Assembly: GCA_015655075.1 (NCBI GenBank)
Contig: JAATFT010000056.1
Span: 1 to 36,846 of the forward strand
Source of the DNA: Clostridiales bacterium
GTDB taxonomy: Bacteria; Bacillota; Clostridia; Lachnospirales; Lachnospiraceae
Reading direction: 5' to 3'
DNA length: 36,846 nucleotides
Shown here: positions 1 to 7,722 of the stretch, in pieces
Layout of the letters: each line of letters begins with the position of its first letter
How positions within the stretch are numbered: the first letter of the stretch is position 1
Program-made: the position numbers and the translations under genes
Notes under the pieces: generated by a model
What the model saw: only the letters and a program-made list of their open reading frames with translations
What the model was told of the DNA's origin: nothing
Databases searched by the model: none

Positions 1-2775
1 AAAATCGGTACTGATTATAAATTATTCAACTATTACGGCGCCCCCGATGCGGAGCATGTAATTATTGCAATGGGCTCCGTATGTGATACCATTGATGAAA
101 CAATTGATTACCTTACGGCCTCCGGTGCTAAGATCGGTGTGATTAAAGTAAGGTTGTACAGACCTTTCAGCGTAAAACATTTATTAGACGTGATTCCGGA
201 TTCCGTAAAACAAATCAGTGTGCTGGACAGAACAAAAGAACCGGGTGCACTTGGCGATCCGTTATGGCTTGATGTGGTCGCAGCTTTAAAAGATACTAAA
301 TTTTCATCCATCCCTATTTTCTCTGGACGTTACGGCTTAGGTTCCAAAGATACCACACCCGCACAGATTATCGCCGTATATAAAAATACGGAAAAGAATC
401 ACTTTACCATGGGTATTGTGGATGATGTTACAAATCTTTCCCTTGAGATCAAGGAAAATCCTAACACCACTCCTGAAAGTACCATCAGCTGCAAATTCTG
501 GGGTCTTGGTGCGGACGGTACGGTGGGTGCCAATAAAAACTCCATTAAAATTATCGGTGACCATACGGACATGTATGCGCAGGCTTACTTTGACTATGAT
601 TCAAAAAAATCCGGCGGTGTTACTATTTCCAATTTACGTTTCGGCAAGGATCCCATCAAAGCAACTTATCTGGTAAGCAAAGCTAATTTTGTCGCCTGCC
701 ACAATCCGGCCTATGTAAGAAAATATAATATGGTCCAGGATTTAAAAGACGGCGGTACCTTCCTTCTTAACTGCGGCTGGACTATGGAAGAGATTGAACA
801 CCATTTACCAGGACAGGTTAAGCGCTTTATTGCAAAGCACAACATTAAGTTCTATACCATCGACGGTATCAGTATCGGCAGGGAAATAGGCCTCGGCGGA
901 CGTATCAATACAGTTCTTCAGGCGGCTTTCTTTAAACTTGCCAGCATCATCCCCGTGGAAGATGCCGTTAAATACATGAAAGCTGCGGCAACCGCTTCTT
1001 ACAGTAAAAAAGGCGATGCAATCGTTAAAATGAATCACGATGCCATTGACCGCGGCATTACCGATGTAAAAGAAGTTAAAGTTCCGGCTTCCTGGGCAGA
1101 TGCGCAAGATGAGAATTTAAACGTAGTTGCAAAAGGTTCCAGAAAAGATTTGGTGGATTATGTTAACCGTATTCAGAATGTCGTAAACGCACAGGATGGT
1201 TACAGTCTTCCTGTTTCCGCATTCGTAGATTCTGCCGACGGTACATTCCCATCCGGCTCCGCGGCTTTTGAAAAACGCGGTATTGCGGTTGACGTACCAA
1301 GCTGGAATCCGGATAACTGTATCCAATGCAATTTTTGCTCCTATGTATGTCCTCATGCTTCCATCCGTCCGGTTGCAATGACCGAAGCACAGGCTGCCTC
1401 TGCTCCTGAAGGTGCGTCTACTATGAATTTAAACGGTATGGCAGGATATAAATTTGCTATGTCCGTATCCGTACTTGACTGCCAGGGCTGCGGCTCCTGC
1501 GTAACTGTTTGTCCCGGTAAGAAGGGGGAAAAGGCTTTAAGCATGAAGAGTTTGGAAAGCCAGTTTGACGCCCAGAAACTATTCGACTATGGCGTGGAAA
1601 TCGGATTTCCGGATGAAGTTGTAGCTAAATTTAAGGAGACTACGGTGAAAGGCAGCCAGTTTAAAAAGCCCTTACTCGAATTCTCCGGCGCATGTGCTGG
1701 CTGCGGTGAAACACCTTATGCTAAACTGGCAACTCAGCTATTCGGTGACAGAATGTATATTGCCAACGCTACAGGCTGTTCATCTATCTGGGGCGGTTCC
1801 GCACCTTCCACACCTTACACGGTAAATAAAGAAGGACGTGGTCCCGCATGGTCCAACTCCTTATTCGAAGATAATGCCGAATACGGATATGGCATGGCTC
1901 TTGCACAAAAAGCTTTAAGAAAACGCTTAATCTCTTCTGCCGAAGCACTTTCCGCAGTTGTTGACAAAGCGGATGTAAAAGCTGCCTGTGATCAATTTCT
2001 TTCAACAAAAGATTCAGGTGCTACAAACGGTACCGCTTCCAAAGAGCTTCTTACCGTTTTGGAAAACAGTAATTTTGATAACGATGATAAGAATAATATT
2101 CTGACCAACAAAGATTTCTTATCTAAAAAATCACAGTGGATCTTTGGTGGTGACGGCTGGGCATATGATATTGGTTTCGGTGGTTTAGACCATGTAATTG
2201 CCAGCGGGGAAGATGTTAACATCTTAGTATTCGATACGGAAGTTTACTCCAATACAGGCGGACAATCCTCCAAAGCCACTCCTATGGGTGCAATCGCCCA
2301 GTTTGCCGCCGCCGGTAAAGCGATAAAGCAAAAGGACTTAGCCGCTATTGCAATGAGCTACGGTTATGTATATGTTGCCCAGATTGCGCAAGGCGCCGAT
2401 TACAATCAATGCGTGAAAGCATTTGTAGAGGCTGAAAGCTATCCGGGACCCTCCATTATTATTGCTTATGCTCCGTGTATCAACCATGGTATCAAGGGAG
2501 GCATGAAGGGTGTCCAGACAGAAGAAAAACGTGCTGTCCAGTCCGGATACTGGCACTTATTCCGCTTTGATCCCCGCCTGGAATTACAGGGTAAGAATCC
2601 ATTCCAGTTAGACTCCAAAGAACCTACCGCCGATTACCAGGAATTCATTAACGGCGAGGTCCGTTACAGTTCACTGGCGCGCACCAATCCGGAAAGGGCA
2701 AAAGAATTGTTTAATGAGGCTGAAAAGATCGCAAAAGAAAAATATGCTAAGTTAGTTAAATTAGCCCAGGGTTAA
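1..2775 (+). CDS. nifJ: Pyruvate:ferredoxin (flavodoxin) oxidoreductase, 5'-truncated by window edge
   Basis: Cytoplasmic enzyme that converts pyruvate and CoA to acetyl-CoA, CO2 and reduced ferredoxin. The frame is open from base 1, so 924 residues are visible; single-chain family members are about 1,170-1,180 residues, so roughly 250 N-terminal residues lie outside. Two 4Fe-4S motifs are visible: CIQCNFCSYVCP from about fragment residue 440 and CQGCGSCVTVCP from about 494. The TPP-domain segment CAGCGETPY starts near 565 with further cluster cysteines, GDGWAYDIG lies near 717, and a late conserved cysteine sits in YAPCINHG. The gene ends at TAA and is followed by a strong hairpin terminator, so it closes its transcription unit. 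Reduced ferredoxin made here is the expected donor for the Ech hydrogenase encoded downstream; that link is inference. Identification is secure from length, domain order and motifs. Confidence 0.97.
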   Translation, partial: KIGTDYKLFNYYGAPDAEHVIIAMGSVCDTIDETIDYLTASGAKIGVIKVRLYRPFSVKHLLDVIPDSVKQISVLDRTKEPGALGDPLWLDVVAALKDTKFSSIPIFSGRYGLGSKDTTPAQIIAVYKNTEKNHFTMGIVDDVTNLSLEIKENPNTTPESTISCKFWGLGADGTVGANKNSIKIIGDHTDMYAQAYFDYDSKKSGGVTISNLRFGKDPIKATYLVSKANFVACHNPAYVRKYNMVQDLKDGGTFLLNCGWTMEEIEHHLPGQVKRFIAKHNIKFYTIDGISIGREIGLGGRINTVLQAAFFKLASIIPVEDAVKYMKAAATASYSKKGDAIVKMNHDAIDRGITDVKEVKVPASWADAQDENLNVVAKGSRKDLVDYVNRIQNVVNAQDGYSLPVSAFVDSADGTFPSGSAAFEKRGIAVDVPSWNPDNCIQCNFCSYVCPHASIRPVAMTEAQAASAPEGASTMNLNGMAGYKFAMSVSVLDCQGCGSCVTVCPGKKGEKALSMKSLESQFDAQKLFDYGVEIGFPDEVVAKFKETTVKGSQFKKPLLEFSGACAGCGETPYAKLATQLFGDRMYIANATGCSSIWGGSAPSTPYTVNKEGRGPAWSNSLFEDNAEYGYGMALAQKALRKRLISSAEALSAVVDKADVKAACDQFLSTKDSGATNGTASKELLTVLENSNFDNDDKNNILTNKDFLSKKSQWIFGGDGWAYDIGFGGLDHVIASGEDVNILVFDTEVYSNTGGQSSKATPMGAIAQFAAAGKAIKQKDLAAIAMSYGYVYVAQIAQGADYNQCVKAFVEAESYPGPSIIIAYAPCINHGIKGGMKGVQTEEKRAVQSGYWHLFRFDPRLELQGKNPFQLDSKEPTADYQEFINGEVRYSSLARTNPERAKELFNEAEKIAKEKYAKLVKLAQG

Positions 2776-2800
2776 ATTAACCCAGGGTTATATAGAAAAG

Positions 2801-2833
2801 AAAAGAGTCTGGCAGAGGCCAGGCTCTTTTTTT
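2801..2833 (+). terminator. Rho-independent terminator of nifJ
   Basis: A 10 bp stem (AGAGTCTGGC against GCCAGGCTCT, one G-U pair) with a 4-base loop is followed by a run of seven Ts. It begins 25 bases after the nifJ stop. The complementary strand is also T-rich after the stem, so it could work for the convergent permease too. A small perfect palindrome (GGGTTAA-A-TTAACCC, 2769-2783) overlaps the nifJ stop. Confidence 0.88.
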
Positions 2834-2861
2834 ATCGAATAGGAATTGCAAGTGTCAGCGC

Positions 2862-2882
2862 AGAGTTTGCTTTGCAAACTCT
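2862..2882 (-). terminator. Hairpin just downstream of the AEC permease
   Basis: AGAGTTTGC-TTT-GCAAACTCT forms a perfect 9 bp stem with a 3-base loop, four bases after the permease stop on the minus strand. There is no clear T-run on that strand, so it may act together with the nifJ terminator hairpin or protect the 3' end. Confidence 0.5.
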
Positions 2883-2885
2883 TTC

Positions 2886-3809
2886 TTATTTTACATAATC
2901 CATCAGCGCCATAATCAGCGGTATGGTCACTAAGGATACCAATGTGGTCATGGCAAAGATTTCAGAGGAATACAGAGCGTTCTTGTCATAACGGAGTGCA
3001 AACAAAGTACCCGTAGCACCCGCCGGACATGCCGCGCCAAGAACGGTGGCTGCCAATACCGGAGTCTCCATAGGATATCTGCTGTAAGCAAATAACAGGA
3101 TAGCCGGTATAAATATAAGCTTTAAAAACAGGACAAGATATATTCTGGGCTTTAAAAATATTTTCAATATATTCGTCTGTGCAATTGTTGCACCTGCAAC
3201 CAACATGGCCAACGGGGTATTCATAGCCGCGATATATTCCAGGGAATCAAATAGGATAACCGGAATATGTAACTGTGTAATGAAAAAAACAAATCCCAGA
3301 ATAATGGAAATCAGCGTAGGCGAAATCAATATTTTAATCATTGCCTTTCGATCCTGGGTACCATTCATCATAATAAGCCCATGTGTCCACACAAATAAAT
3401 TAAATACGGTCATATAAGCGGCAATATAAAATATTCCTTCGCTCCCATATATTCCGTTTATAATTGGCAAACCGATAAAACCACAGTTGGAATATATGGT
3501 AGAAAACCGTTCGATTATCACATTCGGATTTTTTTTCCCTCTTAAAAAAACATAGGCCGTTAATATACTGAACAGATGTGTCAGTACGGCCAACCCTAAA
3601 GAAATCAGCAGACCAACCAGCAGTTCCTTGCTGAATTCCCTCTGATAAGAATTAAAAATCAATAATGGAGTTACTAACAGTAATAAAAGATCCGACAGCT
3701 TTTTATTCAGTTCCTGATCTATCATCTTAAATTTATAGCATATATAACCTATGAGGATTATGATAAACATTATAAGGATTTGGTTTAAAACAATATTAGT
3801 TAATGACAT
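2886..3809 (-). CDS. AEC (auxin efflux carrier) family permease
   Basis: A 307-residue polytopic inner-membrane protein with about ten hydrophobic segments spread over its whole length. Features matching the AEC/Mem_trans family are the opening helix ending in GYICYKFKMID, the VTPLLIFNSY segment in the first half, and a glycine- and alanine-rich AACPAGATGTLFALRY stretch near residue 270. Family members export or import carboxylates such as malate or other organic anions; the substrate cannot be read from sequence. The ATG at 3809 has a good ribosome binding site (GGAGA, 7 bases upstream). The gene stands alone and converges on nifJ. A role in exchanging an organic acid linked to pyruvate metabolism is possible but unproven. 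Confidence 0.88.
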   Translation of the reverse strand: MSLTNIVLNQILIMFIIILIGYICYKFKMIDQELNKKLSDLLLLLVTPLLIFNSYQREFSKELLVGLLISLGLAVLTHLFSILTAYVFLRGKKNPNVIIERFSTIYSNCGFIGLPIINGIYGSEGIFYIAAYMTVFNLFVWTHGLIMMNGTQDRKAMIKILISPTLISIILGFVFFITQLHIPVILFDSLEYIAAMNTPLAMLVAGATIAQTNILKIFLKPRIYLVLFLKLIFIPAILLFAYSRYPMETPVLAATVLGAACPAGATGTLFALRYDKNALYSSEIFAMTTLVSLVTIPLIMALMDYVK

Positions 3810-3904
3810 ATATTTTCTCCTGCCATCTTCATTTTAATCGTTTTCATATAATTTTCTCCTTATGTACGCGCCAAGTAGTTTCCTTCTTTTTGCTAAAATA
3901 AGCC

Positions 3905-4070
3905 CTAGAGTGTGTTTGAAAAATGCTTGTGCCGGGCCGGAGGCTCCTCTTTGTGGGAGGCCGGGAGCGATTTTGGGCGCGTAGTTGTGCTGCGCTCCCA
4001 AAATTGCGACGCAGTATACCGCAAAGTGAGGCGTTCAGAACGGTGCGATAATTTTTCAAACACACTCTAG
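3905..4070. repeat. MITE/REP-like palindromic element with perfect 20 bp terminal inverted repeats
   Basis: The ends, 3905-3924 and 4051-4070, are exact reverse complements of 20 bases beginning CTAGAGTGTG. The 126 bases between are GC-rich relative to the surroundings and contain further pairing segments (ATTTTGGG against CCCAAAAT). No convincing gene lies inside. The form suits a non-autonomous mobile element or a multicopy intergenic repeat, but no second copy occurs in this window. Confidence 0.75.
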
Positions 4071-4231
4071 TGTACCGACAAGTTGATGTCTTTAGTAATT
4101 GCGCAGAATGAATTTTCAGTCTGCAAGGCGAAGGCGGAAGACGTAGCGGTGGCTACGTTGACTGACGACAACGCAGCAGATGGAAATTCAGGCAAGCAAT
4201 TGATACAGATATCAGCTTGCCGGTACTCTAG
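4067..4231. repeat. Second imperfect palindromic element abutting the first, sharing its CTAG end
   Basis: It starts CTAGTGTACCGACAAG (4067 onward) and ends in the imperfect reverse complement GCTTGCCGGTACTCTAG (to 4231). Complementarity with mismatches runs inward for tens of bases and is capped by a hairpin, ACGTAGC-GGTG-GCTACGT (4141-4158). The CTAG at 4067-4070 is shared with the right end of the preceding element. No gene is visible inside. From 4232 to 4368 the DNA is AT-rich with no recognised feature. Confidence 0.7.
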
Positions 4232-4368
4232 CTATCATTCTAGTTATGATTTTACTTAAAGTCAATACATTAATTTAAGAAAATAATGAATATATTATTA
4301 TTAATGAAATCGAATATTCCGGATCCGCTATGCTGCTTGTAAGTTTAAACTAAACAGGATACGGTTCC

Positions 4369-5556
4369 TTAAGAAGAAGAGGAAATCTTTTTATTTTCCT
4401 GACTCCCATAGGCGCCTATTCCGGTTAAAATAAAAACATAAAAAGGAAATGTCTGTATCCAGAACACGGTGAGGTCCGTTGTGCCGTGTATCAGGGCCGC
4501 GGCCGTTACGGCTAAAATAAGGGACGTAATCATTACTTTTTTTTCTTTAAAACATATTTTGATAATAGACACATAATATTTTATAAGATAGAATACCATA
4601 AGCAAAGTACCAATTAAGCCGTAGTTCATCAATATATCCAGATATAAACTATGGGCATGGGGTATGAGCTTGCCCTGTTCATAACTTAAGAAAGCGCATG
4701 ACATGGAACCATGTCCGAAGAAGGGTTCCTTAATAAATTGCTTAAAGGCAAATTTCCATATTTTCAGACGTAAACGGAAGGTTTCCCCCGCATCTGACAG
4801 ACGTGGTATAAGGTCTATATCCAATATAAAAATAAAGAAACAGGCTGTCACTGCAACACAGTTCCAGAGGAAAAAAAGTCTGTATTTTTTCATTATCAGG
4901 AGTAAAACGGCTATGCCTACAAAAATCTCCGCCCAGGCAAACATGCTTTCACATAAATAAATACTTATTACATTCATAAACCCCACAATGTAATACAGCC
5001 ATTTAGAATCCTGATTGGTAAGTATTTTATAAGCACAGATTATGATTACCGTAGCCGTTATTGTCCCGAAATAATTAGGATGTAAAAACATGGCCGATAT
5101 CCGGTCGTAATTATAGAAATCGTCCATCAGGGAAATAACAAATTTCTGGGTGATGGCACAGCTCGAGCTTGTAATACTTAAGACGCATACCAGGGTCAAA
5201 ATCCTTTCATAAAGCTCCGCAGTCATAAAACTGCGCTGAAAAAAGCCTATGGCCATGGCAAGAATTAATCCGAGACCCGCCCCCACACCAAACCAGTTTC
5301 CATAAAAAAAGGCTGCAAACAGATAAAACCCAAAAAACATAAATATGTATCTGGAATATGTTTGGGAAAATATAATTTTACGGGTCTGCTTATTTAGCAC
5401 AAGATAAATTCCCAGACCAACCAGTATAAAGCCTGCAAAAATGTAGGGCAAAAATATGGAGGTAACCGTAATGATTATTATATTTGTATACGTTAACGAT
5501 TCGTCAATTTGACGTTTCATGGCCGCTTTGCTTTCTATAGTAATTTCTCTTTTCAT
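4369..5556 (-). CDS. O-antigen ligase/polymerase-like (Wzy_C) membrane protein
   Basis: A 395-residue protein with about ten to twelve membrane segments and the hallmark of the O-antigen ligase/polymerase family: a large extracytoplasmic loop near residues 255-310 (GETFRLRLKIWKFAFKQF, then FFGHG) ending in PHAHSLYLDILMNYGLIG at about 298-315. An upstream HPNYFGT segment (about 158) also fits. Such proteins join lipid-linked oligosaccharides or attach glycans to a carrier. In a Gram-positive cell the product would be a surface polysaccharide or cell-wall glycan. No glycosyltransferase or flippase genes are adjacent, so it is an orphan here. The ATG at 5556 is preceded by GAGAGG 8 bases upstream. 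The family call is good; the acceptor is unknown. Confidence 0.85.
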   Translation of the reverse strand: MKREITIESKAAMKRQIDESLTYTNIIIITVTSIFLPYIFAGFILVGLGIYLVLNKQTRKIIFSQTYSRYIFMFFGFYLFAAFFYGNWFGVGAGLGLILAMAIGFFQRSFMTAELYERILTLVCVLSITSSSCAITQKFVISLMDDFYNYDRISAMFLHPNYFGTITATVIIICAYKILTNQDSKWLYYIVGFMNVISIYLCESMFAWAEIFVGIAVLLLIMKKYRLFFLWNCVAVTACFFIFILDIDLIPRLSDAGETFRLRLKIWKFAFKQFIKEPFFGHGSMSCAFLSYEQGKLIPHAHSLYLDILMNYGLIGTLLMVFYLIKYYVSIIKICFKEKKVMITSLILAVTAAALIHGTTDLTVFWIQTFPFYVFILTGIGAYGSQENKKISSSS

Positions 5557-5865
5557 AAATGAATCCTCTCTTCAAAAGTGAATAAAAAATGAACGATTTT
5601 TAACTCACCTTTTTTTAATAAAGTCCGGAATTTAACCAAGCTTTATCCGTCCAATTCATTATGTTTACAACAAAGAATAATATTATCATATAACTTACAA
5701 ATTATCAACCTTTTTCACTTTTCTTTCACAATTTTGTTCATTGATCATTAACAGTTTATTCATATATTAATAAATTTAAAATAAAATACAAGTTTTTCCT
5801 GTATCTTTTATAAGTATAAATTTGGAATAATTTTTCATATTTCTCCTGCCATGTTCAGGGAGTTG
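5557..5865. other. AT-rich intergenic region upstream of the O-antigen-ligase-like gene
   Basis: About 300 bases of strongly AT-rich DNA between the divergent membrane protein gene and the tandem repeat array. No open reading frame, RNA gene or clear promoter stands out. The promoter of the membrane protein gene must lie here or further upstream. Confidence 0.6.
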
Positions 5866-6106
5866 TATGCCGTTTACTACAGTTCAAGAATCCCTTGCCG
5901 TTCCTGTCACAATCAAGAATTCATATGCAGTTTGTCATAGTTAAATTTACTTGCCGCCTGTCGCAATTAAGGATTCCTATGTTGTCTGTCACAGTTATAA
6001 TTTTACATACCTTCTGTCACAGTCAGGGATTTATATACCCTCTCTCACAGTTATAGATTGTATGCCGTCTATCCCAGTTAAAAATTCACATACCATCAAA
6101 AATTTA
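5866..6106. repeat. Degenerate tandem repeat array, about 8.5 units of 27-30 bp
   Basis: Unit boundaries fall at 5866, 5894, 5924, 5951, 5978, 6006, 6034, 6061 and 6089; the last unit is partial. The approximate consensus is TATGCCGTCTGTCACAGT followed by TAAGGATTCA. Every unit keeps a CTGTCACAGT-like core, itself nearly palindromic (CTGTcACAG). Units are adjoining with no spacers, unlike CRISPR. The array lies immediately upstream of the L,D-transpeptidase gene, ending about 70 bases before its ATG, so it could affect that gene's expression. Confidence 0.82.
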
Positions 6107-6175
6107 TATAAATATATCACCCTGCTTCAAAAAATTTATATAATATAATATATTAATAAGATCAGGGATATCATA

Positions 6176-6589
6176 ATGATTACTACAAATAATTCCTATA
6201 CTGCATACTATAATAATTCTCCCTCCGTAGTGGCTGATAAGCAATCCAATGCCGCCTATTCCATAACTATTAATATAGAAAATCATACGCTCACACTATA
6301 CAAAAACGGGAAAGTATACAAAATCTACCCTGTTGCCGTCGGCAAAGCCTCATCCCCCACCCCCAGGGGCACCTTTAAAATAACCAGCAGATCCGTCAAT
6401 CCTGGGGGGCCCTTCGGCGTAAGATGGCTTGGCCTTAGCGTACCAAATGGAAACTATGGGATACATGGAACTAACAATCCGGCCTCCATTGGAAAAAATA
6501 TCTCAAATGGATGTGTACGAATGTACAACAAGGAAGTGCTTGAACTAAGTAATCTGGTTCCCATAGGTACAACGGTAAAAATAGTTTGA
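6176..6589 (+). CDS. L,D-transpeptidase (YkuD domain), minimal, no signal peptide
   Basis: A 137-residue protein that is almost entirely one YkuD catalytic domain. L,D-transpeptidases form 3-3 peptidoglycan cross-links or attach proteins to peptidoglycan through an active-site cysteine. The diagnostic motif is present: His97-Gly98 (IHGTNNPASIG), then SNGCVRM with Cys113 and Arg115. The N-terminal 27 residues are polar (Asn, Ser, Tyr rich) and show no signal peptide, membrane anchor or LysM domain, which is unusual for an enzyme acting outside the membrane. The ATG is preceded by AGGGA at 6167-6171, and AT-rich TATAAT-like sequence lies near 6140. The start is well supported, so a lost N-terminal exporter is unlikely unless the gene is a 5'-truncated relic. 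Confidence 0.9.
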   Translation: MITTNNSYTAYYNNSPSVVADKQSNAAYSITINIENHTLTLYKNGKVYKIYPVAVGKASSPTPRGTFKITSRSVNPGGPFGVRWLGLSVPNGNYGIHGTNNPASIGKNISNGCVRMYNKEVLELSNLVPIGTTVKIV

Positions 6590-6635
6590 AATTTTAGTTT
6601 AAATCATACTGCCCACTTTACCATTGCGAAAATCA

Positions 6636-6680
6636 AAAAAGCTGACCACCCGCTTAAATTTACCGCGGATAGTCAGCTTT
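6636..6680 (-). terminator. Rho-independent terminator of the hyp operon
   Basis: On the minus strand the stem AAAGCTGAC ... GTCAGCTTT (6672-6680 with 6638-6646) is followed by a T-run (the A-run at 6635-6640 on the plus strand). It lies after the hypE stop, beyond the 58 bp repeat. On the plus strand only three Ts follow, so it mainly terminates the hyp operon. Confidence 0.7.
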
Positions 6681-6738
6681 AAGTCCCAAACCCACCGCTT
6701 ACGCTTTACCAAGAAGCGGTGGATTTACTTGTAAGGTA
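6681..6738 (+). repeat. 58 bp repeat, copy 1 (inverted relative to copy 2 at 12003-12060)
   Basis: The sequence starts AAGTCCCAAACCC and ends TTACTTGTAAGGTA. It matches the reverse complement of 12003-12060 over the full 58 bases with about five differences. It contains a 9 bp hairpin, CCACCGCTT (6692-6700) with AAGCGGTGG (6714-6722). It sits immediately downstream of hypE; the partner copy sits upstream of hypB. Confidence 0.85.
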
Positions 6739-6744
6739 AAATCT

Positions 6745-7722
6745 TTAGCAGATACGCGGCAGCCCTTCCCCGTACAGGATATCTATAATCCGGCTGCCAT
6801 TTAAAGAAGTTATCATGGTTACTCCACTGCCCTCCTTAATCTTACCAATCACCTGGGCATTTTCCCCATATTTGCTTCTTCTCATAAGGGCAAGAGCCTT
6901 CCCTGCCTGGTCTTTTGGAACAGCCGCAATCAGCTTTCCTTCATTGGCCATATAAAGAGGATCCAGACCTAATATATCACAAAATCCCCTGACCTGGTCA
7001 CTTATGGGCAGAGACTTTTCATAAATCTCTATGGCACAGGAAGAACTTGCCGCTGCTTCACTTAGAACCGTGGCAAGGCCGCCCCGGGTTACGTCACGCA
7101 TACAGTGTATTTTAATATTATTTTCCATAAGATTTTTTACGATGGAACGAAGGGGGGCGCAGTCGCTTTGTATTGAATTCTCAATCCCCATTCTATGGGA
7201 CATAATAGAGGCATGATGTTCTCCCAGATTACCCGAAAGGAGAATAACATCCCCTAGGCGGCAGTTGGATATGCTTACGCCGGCCCTTCGGATTTCCCCG
7301 ATACCCGAAGTGTTTATATAAACTCCGCCTTTGCCTTCAATTACTTTCGTATCACCGGCTACAATTCTTACCTTAGCTTCTTTTGCAGCTAAAGACATGG
7401 ATTTGGCAATCCGGTCAATGGTATCTATCTCCACGCCTTCCTCAATAATGAAGCCGGCGGTCAGGTATTTGGGCATGGCGCCCATCACGAGAAGGTCATT
7501 CACCGTCCCGCAGACGGCTACCTTGCCGATATCACCGCCCTTAAAAAACATAGGGGTAACTACGAAGGAATCCGTGGTATAAGCAATTTTGGGGTTCACC
7601 TGTAATACGGCTGCATCTTCCATTTTGCAGAGTATTTTATTATCAAAATTTTTTAAAAAAACTTCATGTATTAAATCGCTGGTCTGTCTGCCCCCGCTGC
7701 CGTAAGCCATATCTATCTTCAT
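6745..7722 (-). CDS. hypE: Hydrogenase expression/formation protein HypE
   Basis: HypE dehydrates the S-carbamoyl group on its own C-terminal cysteine to a thiocyanate, the source of the cyanide ligands of the NiFe site. The protein has 325 residues, normal for the family, and ends in PRIC, the required C-terminal cysteine tail. The N-terminal AYGSGGRQT segment and MEDAAVL match the AIR-synthase-like ATP-binding fold; TRGGLATVLSE is the conserved central motif. The start ATG at 7722 overlaps the hypD stop by four bases (ATGA), with GGAGG a few bases upstream inside hypD, so translation is coupled. It is the last gene of hypBFCDE and is followed by the 58 bp repeat and a terminator. Confidence 0.97.
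   Translation of the reverse strand: MKIDMAYGSGGRQTSDLIHEVFLKNFDNKILCKMEDAAVLQVNPKIAYTTDSFVVTPMFFKGGDIGKVAVCGTVNDLLVMGAMPKYLTAGFIIEEGVEIDTIDRIAKSMSLAAKEAKVRIVAGDTKVIEGKGGVYINTSGIGEIRRAGVSISNCRLGDVILLSGNLGEHHASIMSHRMGIENSIQSDCAPLRSIVKNLMENNIKIHCMRDVTRGGLATVLSEAAASSSCAIEIYEKSLPISDQVRGFCDILGLDPLYMANEGKLIAAVPKDQAGKALALMRRSKYGENAQVIGKIKEGSGVTMITSLNGSRIIDILYGEGLPRIC

Noticed and set aside
3844..4065. Basic 73-residue protein inside the first palindromic element
   Set aside because: It lies within the inverted repeat element, has no convincing start signal and no family features.
5866..6106. CRISPR array
   Set aside because: Units adjoin without spacers, vary freely in sequence and length, and no cas genes are present; it is a degenerate tandem repeat.
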